Positions 1 through 6,425 of a DNA stretch of 10,730 nt are shown in pieces. The stretch comes from UBA9715 sp964553375 (GTDB lineage: Bacteria; Actinomycetota; Coriobacteriia; Coriobacteriales; Eggerthellaceae): positions 1 to 10,730 of the forward strand of contig CAZKKN010000055.1 of NCBI GenBank assembly GCA_964553375.1, written 5' to 3'. The stretch's first letter is position 1; the number at the start of each line of letters is the position of its first letter. A program made the translations under genes and the position numbers. The notes below the pieces were generated by a model, which was not told the DNA's origin, did not search any database, and saw only the letters and a list, made by a program, of their open reading frames with translations.

Positions 1-292
1 CCACATAATGCAGAAGGGCGATGCGGGCGGTGCGATTGGGGTCGTACTCGATGGTTGCGACCTTCGCGGGGATCCCGTCCTTGTTGCGCTTGAAGTCGAT
101 GATGCGGTAGCGGCGCTTGTGGCCACCACCCTGGTGCCGCGTGGTGATGCGGCCGTTGTTGTTGCGTCCCGCGTGCTTGTGCAGCGGTGCAAGCAGCGAC
201 TTCTCCGGGGTGCTCCGGGTGATCTCCTCGAAATCGGAGACCATCATGAAGCGACGGCCGGGGCTAGTCGGCTTGTATTGCTTTACTCCCAT
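1..292 (-). CDS. rplB: 50S ribosomal protein L2, N-terminal part (gene runs off the window)
   Basis: L2 is a primary 23S rRNA-binding protein needed for subunit association and the peptidyl-transferase centre. The 97 codons present begin MGVKQYKPTSPGRRFMMVSD and contain the L2 stretches LHKHAGRNNNGRITTRHQGG and GHKRRYRIIDFKRNKDGIPA, followed by AKVATIEYDPNRTARIALLHY, all highly characteristic of bacterial L2. The rest (about 180 residues) lies before base 1. The ATG at 292-290 is preceded by the purine-rich AAGGAAGG (303-296), which gives a usable SD. In most bacteria rplB follows rplW with almost no gap. Here rplW ends at 8100 and five unrelated genes intervene, so rplB is the first gene of a new transcription unit with its own promoter at 467-495 and a long leader. 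Confidence 0.97.
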   Translation of the reverse strand, partial: MGVKQYKPTSPGRRFMMVSDFEEITRSTPEKSLLAPLHKHAGRNNNGRITTRHQGGGHKRRYRIIDFKRNKDGIPAKVATIEYDPNRTARIALLHYV

Positions 293-460
293 TAGCCTTC
301 CTTACTTCTCCTTCTTCAGACCCTTGCTCGCACGCCTCTTACGTACACCAAGGGCCCCTTTCCTTCGTGGATCACGATGGCCAGCATGGCAGATCAAGAG
401 GTATCTGCCCTGACGCCGTAATCCACGCGTCCGGGTGTGTCTACACCTGTTCAGACGCAA
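293..460 (-). promoter_or_regulatory. Long, potentially structured 5' leader of rplB
   Basis: If transcription starts about 7 nt after the TATAAT at 472-467, the rplB mRNA has a leader of about 165 nt. Complementary segments visible by eye are: 454-458 with 427-431 (5 bp), enclosing 443-447 with 434-438 (GGTGT/ACACC, 4-nt loop); then 421-427 with 366-372 (CGTGGAT/ATCCACG), enclosing the hairpin 388-394/403-409 (GGCAGAT/ATCTGCC, 8-nt loop). The part nearest rplB (about 360-293) is purine-rich on the coding strand and ends in the SD. Ribosomal-protein operons are often controlled by such leaders through binding of one of their own products, so an autoregulatory role is plausible but inferred. 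No known riboswitch class is recognised. Confidence 0.45.
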
Positions 461-466
461 AGAAAC

Positions 467-495
467 ATTATAGGCATGAGCAGGGACGTTAGCAA
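467..495 (-). promoter_or_regulatory. Sigma-70-type promoter for rplB and the distal S10 genes
   Basis: On the minus strand a perfect -10 TATAAT (472-467) lies exactly 17 nt downstream of TTGCTA (495-490), a 4/6 match to TTGACA. It sits downstream of the terminator hairpin that closes the preceding operon and upstream of rplB, with no other gene between. This is the expected place for a promoter that restores expression of the separated half of the S10 operon. Confidence 0.72.
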
Positions 496-561
496 GAATC
501 AATCTTTCCAACACAAGCTGCCCACAAACTTTTTCGGGGAATGGTTGGAAGGCTTTGCGAA

Positions 562-674
562 TGCGGCGTTGGGAGCTCTGGCCTCGCTAAGGCTTCGGCT
601 GTCGAAAACCGTGGTGGGTTATACCACGGTTTTCTCGGCCTGCAGAATCGCTCGGCCATCCTCCCAACGCCGCA
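562..674. repeat. 113-nt nested inverted repeat in the spacer before rplB
   Basis: TGCGGCGTTGGGAG (562-575) is perfectly complementary to CTCCCAACGCCGCA (661-674), a 14-bp outer stem. After a small internal loop, TGGCC (579-583) can pair with GGCCA (654-658). The centre holds the separate 11-bp hairpin at 605-633. The whole structure lies between the stop codon of the trigger-factor-like gene and the rplB promoter. It could be an elaborate terminator, a small structured RNA, or a short non-autonomous palindromic repeat element. No target-site duplication is evident at its edges and no second copy was seen in this window. Confidence 0.7.
605..633 (-). terminator. Rho-independent terminator, probably bidirectional, after the trigger-factor-like gene
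   Basis: AAAACCGTGGT (605-615) and ACCACGGTTTT (623-633) form a perfect 11-bp stem with a 7-nt loop. On the minus strand the stem ends in TTTT, the classical A-stem-T arrangement, and the same holds on the plus strand. It lies about 70 nt beyond the stop codon at 704-706 and would separate the inserted operon from rplB. Confidence 0.8.
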
Positions 675-703
675 ATCACCGTCGGACAGAACTTGAGAAA
701 TAC

Positions 704-2026
704 TTAGGCAACCACGGTGGGCTGGCCTGGTTCCTTGGGCTCCTGGTAGGTTATCTCGGCGTGCTCCACCAAATCCTTGCAGGCCCGCAGGCGCTCGGCG
801 GATTCCCGCAGCGCATAGCCGAAGCCGTTGCGCTCCATGTTCTCACGCGCCTTCTTGGGGTTGGCCGGGGCCATCTGGAAGCATACTTCGTCCAGGTCTT
901 CCTCGGTATAGACCAGACCCTTCTCGCGGTAGTAGGCATCCAGGGAGAAACCGAGAACCAGCTGCTGGCGGGTCTCCACCATCATCATCATGTTCAGCTG
1001 CTGCTCACCGCCGTTTTGCTCCACGAACTGCTCCCAGGTGAGCCCTTGCTGGGCCACCTGCTGGCGCAGGCGCTTGTGGGTCTCGCCGATGGTGCCCTCG
1101 TAGATCTCGTCGGGGATGGAACCCTCGAAGCGCTCGGAGAGCTTGTTGGCGGCCATGTTGCGCTTGTAATCCTCGTAGTAGCGCTTGCGATCCTTGTCCA
1201 CCTCGGAGGCGATCATGTTGCGCAACTCCTCAAGGGTGTTGAACATGGGAAGGTTCTTGGAGACCCAGGCATCGTCGATGACGGGGACGACCTCCTTTTG
1301 AATCTCCAGGAGCGTCACCTTGCTCTCGTATTTCTCCATGGCCTCGTTCATATCCTCGTCCAGGCCCGGACCCTCGAAGGTGAACTCGCGGGTATCGCCC
1401 ACTTCCATGCCGTAGAGGTTCTCATCGAATCCCGGGGGCATGAGGTCTTGGCCGCAGGAATAGGACCGCGACTCCATGGTGAGGCCGGGAACCACCTCGC
1501 CGTCTTTGATGGTCTCCATCTTGATCAGGCAGCTATCCCCCGCCTCCAAGGGCTTGGGATCTGTGCCCACGAAGGTGGTGTAGGCACGGGCCATCTCGTT
1601 GATCTGGCGGTCCACCTGCGCTTCGTCGGTCTTGTAAGGCTCAATGGTGATGGCCACCGGATCATAGCTCTTCAAGTCGTAGCTGGGCTTGGGGTAAAGC
1701 TGCAGCGAGAACTGGAACGCATGACCGCGGGCGAAGCGGGTCTTAGGCTCGGCCTGCGGCATATAGGCGGGCATGATGCCCGACTTCGTTATGGCCATGG
1801 GCACGATGAGCTCGATGGCCTGAGCGGTCACCGTCTCGTCCAGGCTCTTGATGCCCAATCGCTCACTGGCTACCTCCTGGGGGGTCTTACCGGGCACCGG
1901 CTGCAGGCCCATCTGGCCGCAGAAGGCCAAACCCGCCTGATTGAGGGCATCGCCCACCTCAGCTGAAGATGCCGTAACATCCAGGGTGACGAGCACCCCA
2001 TCGCCTTTTTTCTTCGATACTTTCAT
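704..2026 (-). CDS. Trigger-factor-like chaperone / FKBP-type peptidyl-prolyl isomerase
   Basis: This 440-residue protein has the length and domain order of trigger factor, the ribosome-associated chaperone that meets nascent chains at the exit tunnel. Residues 1-130 correspond to the N-terminal ribosome-binding domain. Residues about 161-245 match the FKBP-type isomerase domain (GDSCLIKMETIKDGEVVPG, then MPPGFDENLYGMEVGD). From about 247 follows the helical C-terminal chaperone domain (VIDDAWVSKNLPMFNTLEEL resembles the E. coli stretch LPELTAEFIKRFG, then a long charged helix). At residues 42-49 the signature GFRxGxxP appears as QPVPGKTP: the G-K-x-P half is kept but the Phe-Arg-Lys used for docking on L23 is absent. 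The protein may therefore be a divergent paralogue, with a standard tig expected near clpP/clpX. The start ATG at 2026 has AAAGGG six bases upstream. The gene follows the permease by 57 nt and is probably cotranscribed with it. The gap holds a weak TAAAAT (2067-2062) without a convincing -35. Confidence 0.8.
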   Translation of the reverse strand: MKVSKKKGDGVLVTLDVTASSAEVGDALNQAGLAFCGQMGLQPVPGKTPQEVASERLGIKSLDETVTAQAIELIVPMAITKSGIMPAYMPQAEPKTRFARGHAFQFSLQLYPKPSYDLKSYDPVAITIEPYKTDEAQVDRQINEMARAYTTFVGTDPKPLEAGDSCLIKMETIKDGEVVPGLTMESRSYSCGQDLMPPGFDENLYGMEVGDTREFTFEGPGLDEDMNEAMEKYESKVTLLEIQKEVVPVIDDAWVSKNLPMFNTLEELRNMIASEVDKDRKRYYEDYKRNMAANKLSERFEGSIPDEIYEGTIGETHKRLRQQVAQQGLTWEQFVEQNGGEQQLNMMMMVETRQQLVLGFSLDAYYREKGLVYTEEDLDEVCFQMAPANPKKARENMERNGFGYALRESAERLRACKDLVEHAEITYQEPKEPGQPTVVA

Positions 2027-2082
2027 CTCACGCCCTTTCCGCGCTTAAGTCACAGCTTTTCATTTTAGCTCAATAATGGGGC

Positions 2083-4725
2083 TTACTCGTTGGATTTCAG
2101 GCTTTCAACCATATTGATACGTGCGAGCTTGGGAATCATGAGCGCAAGGGATGCCAAAGTGAACGCCATGGTGAGGAGGAACGCCGCCAGGAAGCTCAGG
2201 CCATGGATGGTGCGCCCGAACATCACGGCATCCACCTCGGCGGTGGAAACCACGAAACCCTCCAGGGGGATGCCCAGCACCAGCCCCAAGGCGCAGCCCA
2301 CCAATGCCAGGAGGATCACCTCGCGGAAGACATAGGCGTTCACCTCGCGGCGGGTGAACCCCAGCACTTTGAGGGTTGCGATCTCGCGGATGCGCTCCTC
2401 GATGTTGATGTTGGTCAGGTTGTAGAGCACGATGAAAGCCAGCAGCGCCGCGCAGATCACCAGCACCGCCACGATGAGGTCCACGCTGCGAAGCATCGTG
2501 CGATAGGTCTCGATGGTCTCGTCGTTGAAGGCCACCATGCTCACGGCCGCCAGGCCATCCAAGCGCTCAGACACCTCTTCACGGGGAGGCCCTGAAGGGT
2601 CGAGCTGGCCGTAGACCCGGTCGAATCGCGCCGAGGTGCCGAAAGCCCGCTCATAGGCTTCCGGCGAGGCGAAAACGCAGCTGTTCACGTAGGATTCCGC
2701 CAAGCCGCCCACTGTGAACTCGAAGCCCTCCCCGGTGGCATTGCCCAGGGCATCCTGATCGTAGAGGCGAATGGTATCACCCGGGCCCACGGAGAGGTCG
2801 CGTCCGAGCTTCTCGCTGATGATCACCGCGTCATCCTCCAAAGGCAAGGGGCTGTGGTCCTCGCGGTTTCGCAGCGTGACGGATTCAGGGAAGCCTTCGG
2901 GGTCCTCGGGCACGACGAGCTCAACGCGCACTTCCTCGTCCCCTTCGCCCTGAGCCAAGAACGTCTGAGCGCAAACCCATTGGCTCCCGGCGAGAACCTC
3001 ACGGCTGTCAAGGAGGTCAGCGGCCTCGCGTCGGTCTTCCTCAGGGGCATCCTCGTCCAAGGTGACGATGGTGTTGTAGTGGATTATATCGGTGAAGTGG
3101 ATGTCGATGATGTCGTTCACCGCATTGTGAAGCCCCAGTCCCGTGAGCAGAAGCGCCGTGCAACCGGCGATGCCGATCAGGGTCATGATGAAGCGCTTCT
3201 TATAGCGGAAGATGTTGCGGCAGGTCACCTTCCAGGAAAACGAGAGCCGCCCCCAAAGCGGGCGGATGCGCTCAAGGAGGATGCGTTTGCCGGACCGAGG
3301 CGCCGCCGGGCGCAGAAGCGCTGCCGGGCGCGCCCGCAGGGTGGTGGCCACGGCTGCCTCGGTGGCTATGAGCACCACGCCCACCGACAACCCGAAGGCC
3401 AAAGCCGCCAAGGAAACATCCAAGGGGAAGCCCGCTGGCGGCACGCGGTACATGATGCCATAGGCGTTCATGATCACCGCAGGAAGCACCTGCGAGAGCA
3501 CGGCGATGCCTACGACCGCGCCCACGCCGCTCGCCAAAAGCCCATAGCCGAGATATTTGGCGGCGATGCGCGCCCGGCCATAGCCCAAGGCCTTATAGGT
3601 GCCGATGAGCAGGCGCTCCTCATCCACCATGCGGGTCATGGTGGTAAGGGCCACCAGGGCTGCCACCAAGAAGAAGACGAAGGGGAACACGCTGGCGATG
3701 GAATCCACCCGCTCGGCATCGGAGAGGAAGGAGTGGATCCCCACGTTCTTCTGACGGTCCAGCACCAACCAGGTGCACTCTTGGGGAAGCTCGGCGTCTA
3801 TCCGAGCGCGCATCTCCGGGGCCTGAAGAGCCTGCTGGATATAAGCCGGAGGCAACCCGTCGGCCGCCAGTTGCGCTTCAGCCGCCTCTTCGGCTTGGCG
3901 GCGCAGCTCGGCAAGGCGCGCCTCTTCCCGCTCGGAAGCTATAACATCGATGCCTTCGCTCACCGCCTGAACCGCATCATCGTAGGCCGGCGTATCGTTC
4001 ACCTCATCTTGGGCCCCTTCCACGGCGATGAATGCCTCGGAATAAAGGGAACGGTCCTGAAAGTCACTTGGGAGCACGTAGACGTATTGGTCCAAGGCCC
4101 CGGAGCCCAAAGAGGTGGTTCCCAGGCTGACCTGCGAGACGTAAAGGGGCGAGCGAACAAGCCCCACCACGGTGTATTCGCCGGGGATCAGGCTTTGAGC
4201 GGCGCTGCCCTCATCTGCATCCACCGTGAAGGCATCCCCCACCCCGTACGGGGCATCCAAGATGCAGTCGGCGCAGATGATGCACTCGCCCGCAGCAGCA
4301 GGCCAGCGCCCTTCCGCCAGCGTGAGCTGGTTTTGGTCATCGGGCCCGAAGGGGCTTTCATCCGCAGAGGGATCGGCCTCGTCCTGGCTTTGAGGAAGCG
4401 AGTGGAAGCGCACCGTATAGGCCGCATCGTTCAGGCGGATGCGGCCGTCGCATGCATAAGCGCCGCTCACCGCCTCAACGCCTGGGACGTCCGCCAAAGC
4501 GGAGAGGTCAGCTTCGGTAAGCCCCAGGGAAGAGACCACGCGCAGATCGGAGGCACGGGTGGAATCCAGGTAAGCATCCAGGGAGTGCTCCATATCGGGG
4601 GCGGTCATGCGCAGACCCGCGTAGAAGCCGGCACCTAAGGCCACGATGGCCGCCAAGGCGAGGAAGCGCCCCGGCTTGCGGGTGATGGAGCGCAGGAATT
4701 CCTTTAAGGCCGCGGTGCCCACCAC
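2083..4725 (-). CDS. ABC transporter permease with two FtsX domains (MacB/FtsX superfamily)
   Basis: This 880-residue integral membrane protein is the partner of the ATPase encoded just upstream. A first membrane helix (about 21-39) follows a basic N-terminus. Residues about 40-340 form a large extracytoplasmic region with a short Glu/Ala/Arg-rich coiled-coil-like stretch (about 262-288). The first FtsX domain spans about 343-465 with helices near 347-364, 392-418 and 437-460, and contains the cytoplasmic coupling motif GTYKALGYGR. A helix at about 512-531 begins the second half, followed by another extracytoplasmic domain. The second FtsX domain is at about 747-870 with ATLKVLGFTRREV. This duplicated layout is common in Gram-positive mechanotransmission or peptide/lipoprotein exporters; the substrate is unknown. 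The chosen start is GTG at 4725, six bases after the ATPase stop, with GGAG 12 nt upstream. A second GTG codon follows immediately, so the exact start could shift by one residue. Confidence 0.9.
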   Translation of the reverse strand: MVGTAALKEFLRSITRKPGRFLALAAIVALGAGFYAGLRMTAPDMEHSLDAYLDSTRASDLRVVSSLGLTEADLSALADVPGVEAVSGAYACDGRIRLNDAAYTVRFHSLPQSQDEADPSADESPFGPDDQNQLTLAEGRWPAAAGECIICADCILDAPYGVGDAFTVDADEGSAAQSLIPGEYTVVGLVRSPLYVSQVSLGTTSLGSGALDQYVYVLPSDFQDRSLYSEAFIAVEGAQDEVNDTPAYDDAVQAVSEGIDVIASEREEARLAELRRQAEEAAEAQLAADGLPPAYIQQALQAPEMRARIDAELPQECTWLVLDRQKNVGIHSFLSDAERVDSIASVFPFVFFLVAALVALTTMTRMVDEERLLIGTYKALGYGRARIAAKYLGYGLLASGVGAVVGIAVLSQVLPAVIMNAYGIMYRVPPAGFPLDVSLAALAFGLSVGVVLIATEAAVATTLRARPAALLRPAAPRSGKRILLERIRPLWGRLSFSWKVTCRNIFRYKKRFIMTLIGIAGCTALLLTGLGLHNAVNDIIDIHFTDIIHYNTIVTLDEDAPEEDRREAADLLDSREVLAGSQWVCAQTFLAQGEGDEEVRVELVVPEDPEGFPESVTLRNREDHSPLPLEDDAVIISEKLGRDLSVGPGDTIRLYDQDALGNATGEGFEFTVGGLAESYVNSCVFASPEAYERAFGTSARFDRVYGQLDPSGPPREEVSERLDGLAAVSMVAFNDETIETYRTMLRSVDLIVAVLVICAALLAFIVLYNLTNINIEERIREIATLKVLGFTRREVNAYVFREVILLALVGCALGLVLGIPLEGFVVSTAEVDAVMFGRTIHGLSFLAAFLLTMAFTLASLALMIPKLARINMVESLKSNE

Positions 4726-4731
4726 GGGGAT

Positions 4732-5433
4732 CTACCACTCCAGAAGCTCGGCGGAGATGGGATCGGGGTTGAGCGTCATCTCCGACACCCTTCCCTCGCG
4801 CACATGGATTACCCGGTCGGCGATGGCGGTGAATGCGGAGTTGTGGGTGATGAGCACCACCGTCTTACCCGTTTCGTAGCAGGTGGTCTGAAGAAGCCGC
4901 AAGATGGCCTTGCCAGTCTTGTAGTCCAAAGCGCCCGTTGGCTCGTCGCAAAGGAGCAGTTTGGGGTTCTTGGCGATGGCACGGGCGATGGCCACGCGTT
5001 GCTGCTCACCGCCGGAGAGCTGGGCCGGGAAGTTGTTCAAGCGATGGCCCAGACCCACAGCCTGGAGCACCTCGGCGGCATCCAGGGGGTCTTTGCATAT
5101 CTGGCTTGCAAGCTCAACGTTCTCCTTGGCTGTGAGGTTTTGCACCAGATTGTAGAATTGGAATACGAAGCCTATGTCGTAGCGACGATAAAGCGTGAGC
5201 TCCTTCTCGCTGAAATGGGAGATGTCGTTTCCCGCCATGAGGATCTGCCCGGAAGTGGGGCTATCCATGCCGCCCAGCATGTTGAGCAGCGTGGTCTTAC
5301 CCGCGCCCGACGGGCCCACGACGACCACCAGCTCCCCCTGCTCGATTTGGAAGTCCATGCCGCTCACGGCAGCCACTTCCACCTCGCCCATCTGGTAGAC
5401 CTTACCCACATCTATGAATTCGACAAATGCCAT
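4732..5433 (-). CDS. ABC transporter ATP-binding protein, MacB/LolD type
   Basis: This 233-residue nucleotide-binding subunit is expected to power the FtsX-domain permease encoded directly downstream. All key motifs are intact: Walker A GPSGAGKTT (40-48), Q-loop FVFQFYNL with Gln92, signature LSGGEQQR (139-146), Walker B KLLLCDEP (158-165) with catalytic Glu164, D-loop GALD (167-170) and switch His197. The stretch FYNLVQNLTAKENVELA after the Q-loop is typical of the MacB/LolD/YtrE family rather than of importers. The start ATG at 5433 has a strong SD GGGAGG (5446-5441) seven bases upstream. The TAG stop at 4734-4732 is six bases from the permease start, consistent with coupled translation. 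A 54-nt gap separates it from the preceding membrane-protein gene and shows only an AT-rich tract and the SD. Confidence 0.95.
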   Translation of the reverse strand: MAFVEFIDVGKVYQMGEVEVAAVSGMDFQIEQGELVVVVGPSGAGKTTLLNMLGGMDSPTSGQILMAGNDISHFSEKELTLYRRYDIGFVFQFYNLVQNLTAKENVELASQICKDPLDAAEVLQAVGLGHRLNNFPAQLSGGEQQRVAIARAIAKNPKLLLCDEPTGALDYKTGKAILRLLQTTCYETGKTVVLITHNSAFTAIADRVIHVREGRVSEMTLNPDPISAELLEW

Positions 5434-5487
5434 GGGGCATCCTCCCTGCTCATTTCCTTTTATCTTAGCGCAACTGCCGAAGGGGCA

Positions 5488-6411
5488 TCAAAGAGAAGAG
5501 TAGCCGTAAAACGAATTGGCGAAGCTGCCCAGGAAGAAGAACGCCGCCAAAACGGCAAGGGAGATCAAGATGCCCAGAAGGGCCACAACGGTGGTGGCGG
5601 TGCATTTGGCACCAGCGAGCGGCTTTCCCTTGTCAGCGCCGTTCTTAACCAAAGCCACGATGCAAAGAACGATACCCGGGATGGTCAGGAAGACCGCCCC
5701 CAACACCATGCCCATCAGAGCCATAGCCAAAGGCGCGTTGCTGCCGAAGGTGGCCTTGCGCGCCGAGACGAGTTGGGGCCAGTTCGCCTGCACGCCGCTT
5801 CTGCCCTGGCGATCCAGATAAGGACCGCCGTAGCGCTGGGAACGGCCGCAGCCGAGGATCGTCAGGAAGAGGAACGGCAAGATGAGCAGGCCCAAAGCGA
5901 AGAAGAAACCGTGACCGAAAGAGCGCGCCACCCCGTAGCAGGCATAGATCCAAAGCAGCAGGAAGAGCGCGGCCACAACGGCCAGCACCAGGATGAGCGT
6001 CTCATGGCGCCCGTAAAGGCCCAAGCCCCAATCGCCGAGGAACGCCCCCACCGCCTGGATATCCACGGTGCCATCCCCCGGCAACATGAGGGGCACGGCA
6101 TTCCAGAAGAGGCTCAAGGTGAAGGCATGGGGAGTGAGGAATTGGACAACGCACCCGAGGATCAACGTGGCGGCGAACAGCGCAACGAGGACGAACGAGA
6201 GCCCCGGGCCGAAACCGGCGCCGCGACTGAACTCCCAAAGATGGTAGCCGGGCACCAGGGCCGCGAAATCATGACGACCCATCTTCTGCAGCGTCTTCCA
6301 CAGGCCCACATAGTAGAGGATGCTCACGAACACGCTCACGGAGAGAACGACGGCCATAGCGATGAGCAGGGTCTCGATGGTGAATCCGAAGAAGTTGAAA
6401 TTCATGGTCAT
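5488..6411 (-). CDS. Multi-pass membrane protein with DUF5684-like N-terminal part and DUF4190-like C-terminus
   Basis: The protein has 307 residues if translation starts at ATG 6411. Likely membrane helices are at about 11-36, 70-93, 138-160, 168-188, 227-255 and 272-296. Residues 31-65 (YYVGLWKTLQKMGRHDF, then ALVPGYHLWEF) and 161-190 (VARSFGHGFFFALGLLILP) resemble DUF5684-type proteins. The last pair of helices (PLAMALMGMVLGAVFL onward) resembles DUF4190. Biochemical function is unknown. A linker at about 190-226 is polar and probably cytoplasmic. GGGGAAGG (6424-6417 region) lies 4 nt from ATG 6411 and 10 nt from ATG 6405, so either may be used. A GTG at 6429 that would overlap the upstream stop has no SD. 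The C-terminal module matches that of the neighbouring upstream gene, suggesting the two proteins act together or arose by module duplication. Confidence 0.75.
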   Translation of the reverse strand: MTMNFNFFGFTIETLLIAMAVVLSVSVFVSILYYVGLWKTLQKMGRHDFAALVPGYHLWEFSRGAGFGPGLSFVLVALFAATLILGCVVQFLTPHAFTLSLFWNAVPLMLPGDGTVDIQAVGAFLGDWGLGLYGRHETLILVLAVVAALFLLLWIYACYGVARSFGHGFFFALGLLILPFLFLTILGCGRSQRYGGPYLDRQGRSGVQANWPQLVSARKATFGSNAPLAMALMGMVLGAVFLTIPGIVLCIVALVKNGADKGKPLAGAKCTATTVVALLGILISLAVLAAFFFLGSFANSFYGYSSL

Positions 6412-6425
6412 ATCACCTTCCCCGC

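Noticed and set aside
302..514. Full 70-codon minus-strand open frame upstream of rplB as a real gene
   Set aside because: Its start lies upstream of the TATAAT at 472-467, so transcripts from that promoter would not contain the start codon, and the N-terminal part resembles nothing. Only the basic tail was kept as a low-interest observation.
437..1966. 509-codon open frame on the plus strand opposite the trigger-factor-like gene
   Set aside because: It is the antisense of a well-supported gene. Its His/Leu/Gly-rich low-complexity translation has no family pattern and it runs through a terminator hairpin.
2027..2082. Promoter for the trigger-factor-like gene in the 56-nt gap
   Set aside because: TAAAAT at 2067-2062 is a fair -10, but no TTGACA-like element is found at 16-18 nt spacing. 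Cotranscription with the permease explains expression.
2854..4638. 594-codon plus-strand open frame opposite the permease
   Set aside because: High G+C with strong codon bias removes stops from the antisense frame. The composition (His, Arg, Gly, Gln) is not protein-like and the sense strand encodes an intact two-FtsX permease.
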